The notes: generated by a model not told the origin, from the letters alone. A stretch of 64,000 bases of DNA from Lagopus muta (GCF_023343835.1 NC_064434.1:15729505-15793504); one strand, 5' to 3'; positions 49,908-61,144 are shown, numbered from the stretch's first letter. Program-made: numbers and translations.

Positions 49908-51114
49908 AGCTGGACTTGAGCAAGATCTTTGACATGGTCCCCCACCACATCCTTATCTCCAAATTGGAGGGATGTGGATTTGATGGGTGGACCACTCGAT
50001 GGATAAGAAACTGGTTGAAAGGCCGCAGACAGAGGGTGGTCATTAATGGCTCTATGTTCAGGTGGAGGCCGGTAACGAGCAGCGTCCCCTAGGGGTCTGT
50101 CTTGGGACCGGTGCTCTTTAACATCTTTATCAATGACATCGATGATGGAATCGAGTGCACCCTCAGCAAGTTTGCTGATGACACCAAGCTGAGTGGTGCG
50201 GTTGACACAGTGAAAGGAAGGGATGCCATTCAGAGGGACCTCAACAGGCTTGAAAGGTGGGCCTGGGTGAACCTGATGAGGTTCAACACGGCAAAGTGCA
50301 GAGTTTTGCACTTGGGCCGGAGGAATCCCAGGCATCCATACAGACTGGAAGGAGTGTCCCTGAGAGCAGCCCTGTGGAGAAGGACCTGGGGGTCTTGATA
50401 GATGAAAAGCTTAACATGAGCCAGCAGTGTGCCCTTGTGGCTTGGAAGGAAAATGGTATCCTGGGCTCCATCACAAGAGGGGTGGCCAGCAGGGACAGGG
50501 AGGTGATTGTCCCCCTCTACTCTGCTCTTGTGAGGCCCCGTCTGGAGTACTGCATCCAAGTGTGGAGCCCCCAATACAAAAAAGACAGGAAGCTGTTGGA
50601 GAGGTCCAGAGGAGCCACAAAGATGATCAGGGGACTGAAGCATCTCTCTTATGAGGACAGGCTGAGGGAGCTAGGCTTGTTCAGCCTGGAAAAAAAAGAC
50701 TGCAGGGTGACCTCATTGCGGCCTTTCAATACCTAAAGGGAGACTACAAAGAGGAGGGGAATCAACTCTTTGAAAGGGTCGATAACTGCAGGACAACTAG
50801 AAATGATTTTAAGTTGAGGGAAGGAAGATTTAGGTTGGATGTCAGGGAGAAATTCTTTACAGAGAGAGTGGTGAGGTGCTGGAACAGGCTGCCCAGAGAG
50901 GCTGTGGGTGCCCCATCCCTGGAGGTGTTCAAGGCCAGGTTGGATGGGGCCCTGGGCAGCCTGGTCTAGTACTCAGTGTGAAGGTTGGTGGCCCTGCCTG
51001 TGGCAGGGGGGTTGGAGATTCATGATCCTTGAGGTCCCTTCCAACCTGGGCCATTCTGTGATTCTGTGATTCTGTGATTCTGTGATTCTGTGATTCCATG
51101 ATTCTGTGATTCGG
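49908..51114 (+). mobile_element. CR1 LINE, best preserved copy, reverse-transcriptase C-terminal half plus complete 3' end
   Basis: The CR1 ORF2 product is a reverse transcriptase/endonuclease that copies its own RNA into the genome. Here the frame enters in the palm domain with [20 protein letters not shown], then [18 protein letters not shown], an amber codon at 50090-50092 where VPQG is expected, [14 protein letters not shown], and the catalytic motif [10 protein letters not shown] (FADD coded at 50171-50182). After a frameshift between about 50340 and 50400 come [33 protein letters not shown] and [20 protein letters not shown] further shift leads to KLREGRFRLDVREKFFTERV and LPREAVGAPSLEVFKARLDG. 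The 3' end has GGTGGCCCTGCCTGTGGCAG, CCCTTCCAACCTGGGCCATT and about seven ATTCTGTG-type octamers (51053-51114). The 5' part of ORF2 and ORF1 are absent. It is inactive: stop, frameshifts and 5' truncation. Confidence 0.97.
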
Positions 51115-51293
51115 TGTAGCTGGAACTTTTCACTCATTGGAAAGATTTGTCAAGTTCAGTGAGTTCATCCTGATGTAACTACAGGCATAGACTCAGTTTG
51201 TGAGTGTATGAATTTTAATAGTGTATTTTGATAAATGCAAATTAAAGAACCTGCTTTTCTCTATTGACTGTCCTTAGGACGTTTTGTTGAAAT

Positions 51294-51475
51294 CACTGAA
51301 TCATAGAATCATAGAATGGCCTGAGTTTAAAAGGACCACAATGATCATTTAGTTTCAACCACCCTGTTATAGTTAGGGTCACTAACCACCAGACCAGGCT
51401 GCCCAGAGCCATATCCAGCCTGGCCTTGAATGCCTGCAGAGATGGGGCATTCCAAATCCCACAGCCTCCTTGGGG
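51294..51475 (-). mobile_element. CR1 LINE 3' end
   Basis: GAATCATAGAATCATAGAAT opens a reversed tail, followed by GGCCTGAGTTTAAAAGGACC, CCAGGCTGCCCAGAGCCATA, TCCAGCCTGGCCTTGAATGC and GATGGGGCATTCCAAATCCC. It ends soon after TCCTTGGGGATCAA. It lies about 180 bases from the tail of the plus-strand CR1, tail to tail. Confidence 0.92.
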
Positions 51476-53679
51476 ATCAACTCTGTCTCTTTCAAAAAAA
51501 TGGTGCCTTCAGAATTTTTACATTATTTATGAGATAGAGTCTTTTTTCTTTGTTTGTTTTTGTGTTTTTGTTTGTTTTTGTTCAATGCTAATAATGGCTG
51601 TGGCTTTAGAAAAACACAGTTGCTCTGAAACTGCCATGTGATCAAATGGCTTATGTTGTGCTAAATAAATGGTCTTGAAAATATTTGGAATAAAGCACCT
51701 TAAAGTGCTATGAAGCACATGGGCATCTCATAGAAAAAGAACTATTAGCTGAGGCACCAAGAACAGCTTTAATCCACTCTCCCTATGAGCTCTTATAAGC
51801 TCATGGTTCAAAGGACACTTTCATGTTTTTATATTAAGCACTTAGAATTCTTTGTGAGCAAAAACTTTTATAAGGATTTTCAGCTTTTGAAAAGAGCCTT
51901 TCCAAGATTTCTGTGAGATTGCACAAGCAACATATCCAGTCCTCAGAACAATCCCGCAAAATGAATAAACTTTGACATACAAGTGCCTATCACATCTTGA
52001 AAGAGTTTAGCTTTTGAGAACGCTTTGTAGAAGAGTTTTTTGTTATATGCAACTTTCAGCCATTTTCCCATCCTCATCCAGCAGTCAAAATTATTATCAG
52101 ACAAATCTGTGCAGACCTCAGAAAATAAAAATGGAGGTGTTACAGAAGGTGAAAGTTCAGTTCTTCATGTTTAAGTCAGCAAGAGCACTGAGTTCAAGAG
52201 AAAGATTTACTGAAATCTTCAGTTAGGAGTAAAAGAAGAAAAACTTATAGGGCCCGTGAAGCTTATATTTCCAAACAAGTGTTAACAAATCACAGATCAT
52301 CTCATTTAAAATCTGTATAAAATCATTTAGATAAAATGCATTTAACAAACATCAAAGTTTTACCTACTTGCAGTAGATAACTTGAGGCAGAAGTGTCCAA
52401 TAGTAGTTGAGTAGTTTTAGCCTTTTAAAAATCATGAAAATATTTAGCAAAGTTGTTTTGAAAATTTCTCTTGGCAGCTCTGACTACTCCAGGTGTACAC
52501 TGATGGGATCACATTAATGTCTTTGACTCTCTGAGCTTATCATTCCTCATGTTAAAATTAATGTAAAGTCATTTTGGACTTCTTAAGACTTCACAGAGTC
52601 TTCACAGTTTGTCTTCACAGAGTCACAATGTTATTTATGCAAGATCTTTTCCAGAGTCTCAGTTTAGTAAAGATTGGGACTTACAGTGGTAAGGTCATTG
52701 TAATACTGAGGACAAAAGAGAAACACATCTGGGAAAGTATCTGGTGTCTTATGCTGAGTAATTTATTTTATTGGATAAATTTCTTATGCTTTATTATACT
52801 TTTTTATACTGCATGACTCCTGCTCTCATAAAAAAAGAATAAATGCTGGAACATATCAATATTGTCATCTTCCCTTCTATAAACATAACAGCCCAGAAAT
52901 TATCTCCATAAAAAATTTATTTTCTCTGTCTCAGGTTTGGTAGGTCAGGCTCACAGATCAGTTATAGAGGAAGACTCCTAAAATATTTTGAGTTCTGTTC
53001 TCATGGACAACAATTTTTACCTTTTGGTCATTTCAGATTTCTGGTTGCATGGAGGCAAGTCTTTAAAAAAGGCACCACATCCCTGTCTTTTCACAGAGTG
53101 ATCCTCACAAATAACACTTGCCTCAGGACAGAGGATGCAGTTAGGAAGTGCCACTCAGTACCTTGCCCACAAATAAATGATCTTCCTTGTCATTTGGAGT
53201 CTTCTTAATCAATACAAGTGTTTAATAATAAGTAGATTTCCAAAATGAACATACATAAAACATAAAATTTAAACATCTAAGCACAGACATCAGATTCTGT
53301 CTAGAAGCCTGGCAGAGCTCCTTTACTCTATTAGTTACAGAGAGAACTGATGATTTAAACCAGTCCTAAGCAGCTAGGAGCAGATTTTAGGAAATGCTAT
53401 GCTTTTTTTCATGACAAGGACTACTTGTCCATTAGAATATAGTGTTACTAGGCTTTTCTCTAAACATCTCTTTTCCCATTTATAAATTTTATCCAGGCAG
53501 AACAGAGAAGTTTGGCTATTTTCTTAGGGAATTCCTGGCATAGAAGAACAATCCAGTCAACATAGTGGCTATAAATCCTTAGTCAGTGGATCTCAGAGCG
53601 TGTTCAGGTCAACTCTACTGGACATGCAAGGACTGGAAGATGTCCAAGACAAAAAGGTGTCTAAGGTTCATTTGCTGTT
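51476..53679. other. AT-rich unique sequence, no gene recognised
   Basis: A (GTTTTTGT)-like tract lies at 51550-51580, and short TCTTCACAG direct repeats occur at 52597-52621. Nothing else recognised. Confidence 0.5.
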
Positions 53680-53754
53680 CAGCTATACAGTGCCTGTGCA
53701 GTAAAACTGCATAGTCTTTGTGTACTGGAGTTGTTGCACAGCACTGTATAGCTG
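53680..53754. ncRNA. Small-RNA-like hairpin, near-perfect 20-bp stem
   Basis: Left arm CAGCTATACAGTGCCTGTGC plus A (53680-53700), right arm TGCACAGCACTGTATAGCTG (53735-53754). The right arm is the exact reverse complement of the left arm apart from one extra C in the left. Pairing can extend inward with GTAA (53701-53704) against TTGT (53731-53734), including two wobbles, leaving a loop of about 26 bases. The size fits a precursor-microRNA-like fold, but nothing shows transcription; a decayed palindromic element is equally possible. I do not recognise a known microRNA seed. Confidence 0.25.
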
Positions 53755-56700
53755 ACTTGTCTGATGCATATGGAATGTATTTGGATGCACAATACAAAAG
53801 CAGGCTCCCCATAAAGCAGTGCCCAATACGCTGGATAAATCCCAAGTACATCAGACACAATGCTTTGTGCATGTGCTCCTATCTGCATCCAAAAAATTCT
53901 GAATTAAATTCTGATTAAATAAACCTCACATGAATATAAAATATAAGGCAATCATGGTCACTGTAAATTTCCTTTCCTTTAATGTATATTACAGGCTTCT
54001 ATGACAATAAATATTCCTTCTATTTTGTTTCATTTCATTTCATTTCACTTCATTTCGTTAGTTTTATTTTAATTTTGTACCAAGGTGACTATATTTTATT
54101 CCTATTTTTGTTGCTCTTAAATGTGATATTTCAGGGATAAATGTTTACTTAATTCAAAAAAGTGTCTCAGAACTCTGAGATTTTTGATAAAGGAAAAAGC
54201 CAAGGAAGACATTAATAACTAAACTGAAGATTTTCTTAAGGCAAAAAATGAGAAAGTAGAAAAGAAAATGTCATCCTAGACAAGATGATGGCATGAATTC
54301 AGTTAAAGGAACCCTTATATCAGGATCTGCTATATGTGGAAGAAAATTCAGAACCTCCCTAGACCTGTTGTTGCAAGTTTAGAAGAACAAACTAGTTGCA
54401 AGATGAAGGTCAAAGACATAATAGGGATTTAAATGTTAAAGAGATATGTTAAAGTTTAAGAGTCAAACAGCAGAGCAGCACTGACTCTGGGTTTAACGTG
54501 ATTATTGCTGTACTCTATTTTTCTGTGGCAGTAAAGTTATTGACCAAAATTGCACTAGATTCTAACAGGATGCGGTAATATTTGAAAAAATAACAAACAA
54601 ACAAACAAACAAACACAACAACAAAGATTAAATGGTATAGATAATGCATCACATTTGACACTAAGATAATTAAATTTCCTTTCACTAGGACATCCATGAC
54701 AGACTTGAATCCTAAAAATCTCTGAACGTCCTTTCTGCAAAGCTTTGGCTACCTGTTGTGACTCAAATGGACAGTTTCCTCCAGTAGCCATGGGATCGAA
54801 ATCTGCTTTACAAAATTCATATTTTACCTTCAATTATCTGAAAATCTGTTTTCATCTTTCTTTTCTGCTAAGAAAAAGTTTCAAAATAAAATAAAACAGA
54901 ATCACTATTGGAACTAGAGTTCACTTCAGAGTGGAAATAAATAGTAGGCATAAATGGAATACTGTACTGAACTGTACATAAAGGAATTTTGTCCCAGGCT
55001 AATTTCCCTAGGTATACAACAAACATCTTGAAACTACATCTTGTGTGTCAAAATGTTTTCCCACATCAACCTTAAGACTGGAAGTAGGTCTTCCATTATA
55101 ATTGTCACTGATATTTGTAGATTTTTCTCATTTACCTCCATTTTAGGCAGCATTTTTTCATCTGAAGAATTTACTTAATAAGATCAGCACTGTTTTTTAG
55201 CATTATTACATAATATTTTAGTGCATCTTGGAGGCATATAGAGCCTGAGTGGATAGTTACTTATCCCAAAAGGCTGGCTCTTGGCTGTGTATGATTCTGC
55301 AACTATGGATCAATGTATGGAAGAAAAGGTGAACAGGGGAAGGGCATATAAAATTATGTATTCACCCAGCTCGCCTGAGTCCATCTAGCTGCATTTACTG
55401 CCAGCTAGAGCAACACTACATTCAGGTTTAGTAACAGTATGTTTTGGGAATCTGGTCAGATAGGAACAAACATGGGATCATATTCCTAGCTTCTTCGGAT
55501 AAGAAGAGGTAGAAATCATTAGTAAGTCTCAGAAGAAAATGGCCTTTTCATCAGAGTAACTTACCTAGACTTCTTGATGAATCTAATGGGTTCCAAGGAC
55601 TGAAACTACTTTAAAGATCATGGGGCAGGAGAAAGCAGAAAGGGAAGATTTAAAGCTAAAAAGAGGACAAAGCCCCACCTAGCTTTATGAGTTGCTTTCT
55701 GACTAGGACTATATCATTTTTTATCCTAGTTTCAATCCATCTATTTTCACCCAGTGGACAGTCTCCTATTGTCTTCATTATGACTGGACTAGCTTGCTTG
55801 GAAAATGGGAGATAAGTCAGGGTGTTAATGCCATTCTCAAGAAAGCTGCAGCATTTGGGCCATCAGCACTCAAAAAGGAAAGAAGCAGAAAGAGATGCTT
55901 TCCAATAGATCAGAATTTCTGGAAAAAAAATACATATGTTTTGAAATACCTGGCTCAATGACAGTATGTCTAAAAATTCCATATGTATATGAAAGCTCAA
56001 CCTCAGACCGAGAAAATGCTGATACAGTGAACACAGGGAGGCCCAAAACTACAAATGGGAACAAAATACCCCCAAAATGAGACTATGGGATGGAATTTCC
56101 GCTGAAGCATTTTGTCATTTATTTTGTATGGTCTAAATTAACCAATTAAACATTTCAGAAATAAAATTATTTGGCCTGTAAACTGTGTAGAATAAAATGT
56201 TTGAATAGCTGGGTTCTATAAATCAACCTATGTAATATAAGACACAAGTCCTGTTTTTACCTACCCTTTTAAAGGATTAACAGGGAACTGGCAAGAAGAA
56301 CAATAATGTTGATATGAGCTTCCAGCTGGGACTGATTACAGGCTACAGCCTAATGCAGTAATGTTTTGTGCTAGCACAACAGTTTAACTAGAGAGTGCTT
56401 ACAATACATATCCTCCACCTTCTCCCTCATAAGTGGTGACATAAAGAAAATGGCTAATTTTGTTGTGATTTTGATCTTTGATCTTTTAAATTCCCAAATT
56501 AATTGTTTAGCATGTGTGTTTAAATTAGCGTGCATCTGTAAAACACATCTTGTGTTAATAGTTTGTTTCCAAGCAAGTCTTTTGCTTGGATCCCACTCTC
56601 AGCCAAGTCTAAAGGATGGTGTGAAGTGGCCAGAGTGGGCATAGATGGAAAACATAGGTGTAATTTATTTTCTAACCAGATGGAATCTAATACTATGGAA

Positions 56701-56785
56701 TTTAAAATAAAATGTGGCAGGGATTTATCATGCTGTATTTATTAAAGATCACTCATGATTTTGTAAATTGAGGACATAAAATATA
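53755..56785. other. AT-rich unique sequence, no gene recognised
   Basis: Holds an (ATTTC)n array at 54027-54057 and an (AAAC)n array at 54592-54616. No gene or transposon recognised. Confidence 0.5.
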
Positions 56786-56888
56786 ATCATATAATCATAG
56801 AATCATAGAATCACAAGGTTGGAAACGACCTACCAGATCATCTAGTCCAACCATCTCCTCATCACCATTACCACCACTAGCACTAAAA
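56786..56888 (-). mobile_element. CR1 LINE 3' terminus, short
   Basis: ATCATATAATCATAGAATCA, then AGAATCACAAGGTTGGAAAC, CATCTAGTCCAACCATCTCC and ACCACCACTAGCACTAAA. The same 3' subfamily as the copy at 10129 (CACTGCTACCACAAGCACTA), truncated after about 100 bases. Confidence 0.92.
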
Positions 56889-57204
56889 TGTAATGTTGAA
56901 AGTACAACTAATGCTTTGTTTTGTGGACTGAGACTTTTATAAGTTGTTTTTATCAAGAGATGAATTTCTGAGATGGAATCACTAAGCAGGAAGTGTGTCT
57001 TAATATGTGTCAACAGATACTTCAGTTCAGGACAAGGATCAACTGTTCTTGTCTAGTTATTAGCATTTCCAGAGATATATTTTTGACATATTTTTAGGTT
57101 GCTGAACTTAAAATGGTTTCTGAATATTGGAGATTTGGAATAATTGCATACACTCTGGAATGTCACAGAAAAACTAAAATGTTGGCACATAAACAGTATG
57201 TTTC
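56889..57204. other. Spacer, nothing recognised
   Basis: About 315 bases of AT-rich unique sequence between two minus-strand CR1 pieces. Confidence 0.5.
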
Positions 57205-57505
57205 ACAGAATCACGGAATCACAGAATTGTAGGTGTTGGAAGGGACCTTTGGAACTCTTTCAGTTCAACCCCTTGCTAAAGCAAGTTCCCTGCAGTAGGT
57301 TATAAAGGAAAGAGTTCAGGTAAGTTTTGAATATCTCCAAAGAAGGAGACTCCATCACCTCTCTGGGCAGCCTGTTCCATTTCTCTGTCACAGTAAAGAA
57401 GTTCTTCCTCGCGTTTGTATAGAACTTCCTATGTTCCAGTTTTTGCCCATTGCCCCTTGTTCTGTCACTGGGCACCACTGGAAAAAGCCTAGCCAAATCC
57501 CCATC
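57205..57505 (-). mobile_element. CR1 LINE 3' end, left half of a head-to-head pair
   Basis: CACAGAATCACGGAATCACA, GGTGTTGGAAGGGACCTTTG, CCTTGCTAAAGCAAGTTCCC, AGACTCCATCACCTCTCTGG. The minus frame 57260-57532 reads KFYTNARKNFFTVTEKWNRL then PREVMESPSLEIFKTYLNSF, the ORF2 C-terminus. Its truncated 5' end lies at about 57505, directly against the truncated 5' end of the plus-strand copy. Confidence 0.93.
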
Positions 57506-57511
57506 CACTGA

Positions 57512-58118
57512 TGAGTGGACTAGATGATGCAATCCAGAAAGCCAACTGCATCCTGCATCTGAAGATGTCTGACCAGCAGGTCAAGGGAGGCGATCCTGCC
57601 CTCTGCTCTGTGCTGGTGAGGTCTTACCTGGAGTGCTGTGTCCAGATGTGGAGTCCTCAGTACAGGAGAGACATGGACCTGTTGGAGCACATCCAGAGAG
57701 CCACAAAAATGACCCAAGGCATGGAACACCTCTCCTATGACAGTAGGAATTAAGCCAGGAGAAGAGAAGACTCTGGAGAGATCTGAGATTGGCTTTTCAA
57801 TATTTAACGGAGCTGTAAGAAAGAAGTGGGCAGACTCCATTTTAATGGGATGAGGGAAAATGGTTTCATACTAATAAGGAGAGATTTAGATTGGATATAA
57901 GAAAAAAGTTTTTCATGATAAGAGTAGTGAAAACTGGAATAGGTTTCTCAGAAAGATGAATGGAGACATTCAAGTTCAGGCTGGACGGGACTCTGAGCAC
58001 CTGATGGAGCTGTAGGTGTCCCTGCTCATTGCAGGGGAGTTGGGCTAGATGGCCTTTAAGGGTCCTTTCTAACTCAAATGATTATCTGATCCTATGATTC
58101 TATGATTCTATGATTCTG
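57512..58118 (+). mobile_element. CR1 LINE 3' third, right half of a head-to-head pair
   Basis: The plus frame 57511-57753 encodes DDAIQKANCILHLKMSDQQV, DPALCSVLVRSYLECCVQMW and SPQYRRDMDLLEHIQRATKM. After frameshifts the 3' part reads GGAGCTGTAGGTGTCCCTGC, TCATTGCAGGGGAGTTGGGC, TAGATGGCCTTTAAGGGTCC, and a tail of four ATTCTATG/ATTCTGTC-type units ending at 58118. Its 3' segment matches the subfamily at 19745-20358, not that of its left partner, so the two are separate insertions. Confidence 0.94.
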
Positions 58119-58501
58119 TCAGTGCCTCTAATACAACAAAGCCTTTTAACTGCTTCTTGTATCTCAACCACTTGTCGTAAAAGATCTGTGCGCATCTTGT
58201 GCAGACACTTTTTTATCACCGGGGAAAGTTCAAAGTACTCAGTGCAACCAAACATCTGAACAAAAGTCTCCTTTCTTACCAGTTCTATATGGGCAAATGT
58301 ATCACACATCTCTGGGAATTTGTCAGTAGGAGCACTGTCTTTAACATTCAGGTGAGTTCCCAGCACCATACTGAAAGAGACCAAAGGTGCATCTTCTGGC
58401 TGTGGACCAGCAAGCATGGTGTAGCACTCTATCTGTACAAACTGCTGTGCGCATGCTGTTACCAGACAAGAATTGTTATGATTACAGTATCCATGGTGCA
58501 A
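58100..58501 (-). pseudogene. Possible gene fragment or retrocopy, about 130 codons, family not recognised
   Basis: The minus strand stays open from above 58501 down to a TAG at 58100-58102 that lies inside the CR1 tail, so the stop codon was supplied by the transposon. The peptide looks like a folded, soluble protein rather than a chance frame: mixed charged and hydrophobic residues, no low complexity, with stretches such as QFVQIECYTMLAGPQPEDAP, KFPEMCDTFAHIELVRKETF and VIKKCLHKMRTDLLRQVVEI, the last likely helical. The first ATG in frame is that of TMLAG; the frame before it has no ATG. A sequence matching a splice donor (CTG|GTAAGA on minus, near 58280) lies within the frame. I do not recognise the family. 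It could be an exon of an unknown gene, a processed pseudogene cut by the CR1, or chance. Confidence 0.3.
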
Positions 58502-59309
58502 ATCGCAAGTGGCTAAACTGCAATGTTATCTGAAGTCTTGTATCACTAACTAGGTACCAGAAACTGACTGCAAACTTTTGTCCTAGTATTTAAGATAGAT
58601 ATGCAGCACAGAAAAGGTTTGATTTCACACGGAAACGATACAAAAAGTGTAATGTTTCATGCTGATACACTTTTGGAAGCAAATTCATTATTTTATTGTT
58701 AAAGTCTCCTGAAAGAATGTGGTTGCAATTGCAATTTGAATCAAACTTCTCAATTCTGCCCATATATGTTAAGTAGATGTAGAATCACAGGTCATTCAGA
58801 CACTGTGGGTATCTGACTCCTTTTTTCTGTACTTGAAAGAACTGGGGCAGAGTTGAAACACCCAGAGATTTCTTGGGATGCACAGAGGTAAAGGTGCTGG
58901 GATCTGGGGAGCCAAGGTAAAAACAGGCAAGCAAATACAGATGCAAAGTACTGGAGGTTAGATGTACACTGGACATTTTGAGCTTGGCTTTTGCATTTCA
59001 GTTCTTTTGCACACCTGAGCCCACAAGATGTAGACCTATGGGAATAGAAGCAGAAGCCATATTACAGAGCCATTCTAATAATCACGTTTTCCAACCTATT
59101 AGTACATGTAAGTATTTCTGTCAGATAATCATTACATAATACAGAGTATATATGCAGTTCTTAATCTTTTGGGAGCAGAAAGAACTCTGTGTTCCATACA
59201 TATAGGAAATGTGAGAACCATCTTCCTATAAAGAGATCCGTTTAACAAAGATTGCAGGGATGCAGGGCTCTTGACCGAGGTTTTTAAAGAGAATTGTGGG
59301 CCAAAATCT
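58502..59309. other. Unique sequence, no gene recognised
   Basis: If the 58100-58501 frame is a real exon, the minus-strand upstream part lies here. No continuation or clear splice acceptor could be assigned. Confidence 0.4.
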
Positions 59310-59588
59310 TAGAATCATAATCAGAGAATGATAGAATGTTTTGGGTTGGAAGGGACCTTTAAGATCACCTAGTTCCAACCCCCCTCTACAAGGCACACCT
59401 CCCACTAGACCAGTTTGGCCTTGAATGCTTCCAGGGACAAGGCATCCACAACCTCACTGGGCAACCTGTTCCAGTGTCTCATCACCCTCACAGTAAAAAT
59501 TTCTTCCTATTGTCTAGACAAATCTACCCTCTTCCAGTTTGAAACAATTTCCCCTCATCCTGTCACTACATGCCTTTATAAGAATGAG
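59310..59588 (-). mobile_element. CR1 LINE 3' end
   Basis: AGAATCATAATCAGAGAATG, GTTTTGGGTTGGAAGGGACC, TAAGATCACCTAGTTCCAAC, ACCAGTTTGGCCTTGAATGC and CATCCACAACCTCACTGGGC: a reversed CR1 3' end of the TTTTGGGTTGGAAGGGACC subfamily. Breaks off near ATGCCTTTATAAGA. Confidence 0.93.
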
Positions 59589-60240
59589 TTGGAACATGTT
59601 CATTCTGATGTCTTGTATACACAAAGTCTTTTATTTTATTTTTTTTCCACACCTTGACCAAACTGTGAGACTCAGATTTCATCAGTTCCCAATATCTACA
59701 CATGCGCTCATACCCTTTGCTAATACTGTTGCACACAAACAGAAGATAGCAAACACTGATGGCATTGTATAAAAGCAGAAAAAGAAAACTGAATTGACAA
59801 ATACAAACTTCATAACTTACAATGCATGTTTGAGAACAACTGAAAGATGCCTGTTTAACAAAGGAATAGTTGTGAAGAGAAAGCTATTCACATGGTAATA
59901 GGCAATTTTTCAGCCAGAAGATTTTACAACTGGACAAAATCACTTGATCATCTGTTCTTATGTTCTACTGAAGGAACTCCCAAACCGATTTTTTCTTAAA
60001 TGCTAAGAACTGTAACTGTATTAAAACCTATCTTTTAGGGTACCACAAAATCACAAAAAAGAGCGTTGTAGTAAGGAGAGGCTCATGACTCTTAACAGTA
60101 TGCAGAATATGACGAGATAGAAGGAACTGTTTCCCTCACTCCATGCCCTAACACAACCTGATGCAAAAGAATTAGGGCACTGAATAGAACACATTCTCAA
60201 GACACATCCAGAATGCTAGAATTTGCAGTATAGTCTAACT

Positions 60241-60363
60241 AGTACTAGTACCACATGGCTTGTTTGAACACTTCAGGCACTGAGTTTTTCAGGCATAACA
60301 AGATTGTGAAGTAAAATGAGATGTTCTAAAGCTGAATCTGTTATTCTGAATATGAAACATTCA
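60241..60363 (+). repeat. Diverged duplication, copy A
   Basis: AGTACTAGTACCACATGGCT ... TTCTAAAGCTGAATCTGTTA aligns by eye over its whole length with 61141-61266, same orientation, start points 900 bases apart. Family unknown. Confidence 0.75.
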
Positions 60364-61122
60364 AGCTTGAAGGTTATATAATGGTATTTTCTACCTTCTT
60401 GTTTGCCTTTGTGATACAGTGTTCTCTTTATTTCTGCTAGGTGAAGAAACCTGTTAATATGTTTGAAATAGAGTTGATGTGAAGCCAGCCAAACAGATTT
60501 AGAGGATTTAGGGGAAAGGGAAAGAGGAAAAGTGCTAGGAGGTCTGTAAGAAGCCTATAGCAAACTAGGCCTCATTTGCTTTTCTGTTCATAGAACAGTT
60601 TTTTCTTTAATTGAAGTGATCTCCGGCCCTCTCTATCCCTGAGTCATATCCACATACTTGTCTGACAATAAGTGCTTTCTATTTACTACAGCAACAGAGC
60701 CAAGATAGTTAAGGACAAGAAAATTGGACTCTATTCTTCCTCATGAGTCACTAGTAAAAATGCCAGCTATGCAACTGTACAACCTTTATTATCAAAGATA
60801 ATAAATATAATGTAAGGGAAAGAAAACAACCAATTTTCACATTCCAGGCTATGTATGCAGTTCTGGAAGCTGGAAAGTTTCTCTTCATGGCTATAAACTG
60901 AACACATTTGTACATATGGGATACAAATGGAACCAAATCCTCACTCTGTTTTTTTCCCCTGACACTTGAAAATTCATGAAGTAGAATATTTAGCTATGCA
61001 TAGTAAAGGCTGAAATGAACTGTTCTTCAGTGCTGTATAATAGTGCAATAATAGTCTACCTTAATAACAACATGAAATGAAGAATATTGAAATAAGGGGG
61101 CTAGACGCCAGGTTAATATCAA

Positions 61123-61144
61123 TACTGTGCCATGTGGCACAGTA
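61123..61144. repeat. Perfect 10-bp palindrome with 2-nt spacer
   Basis: TACTGTGCCA, TG, TGGCACAGTA. The right arm overlaps the first bases of copy B of the local duplication. Confidence 0.95.

Noticed and set aside
49901..50643. Minus-strand frames of 137-144 codons over the best CR1
   Set aside because: Antisense shadows of the CR1 ORF2; the true coding strand is plus.
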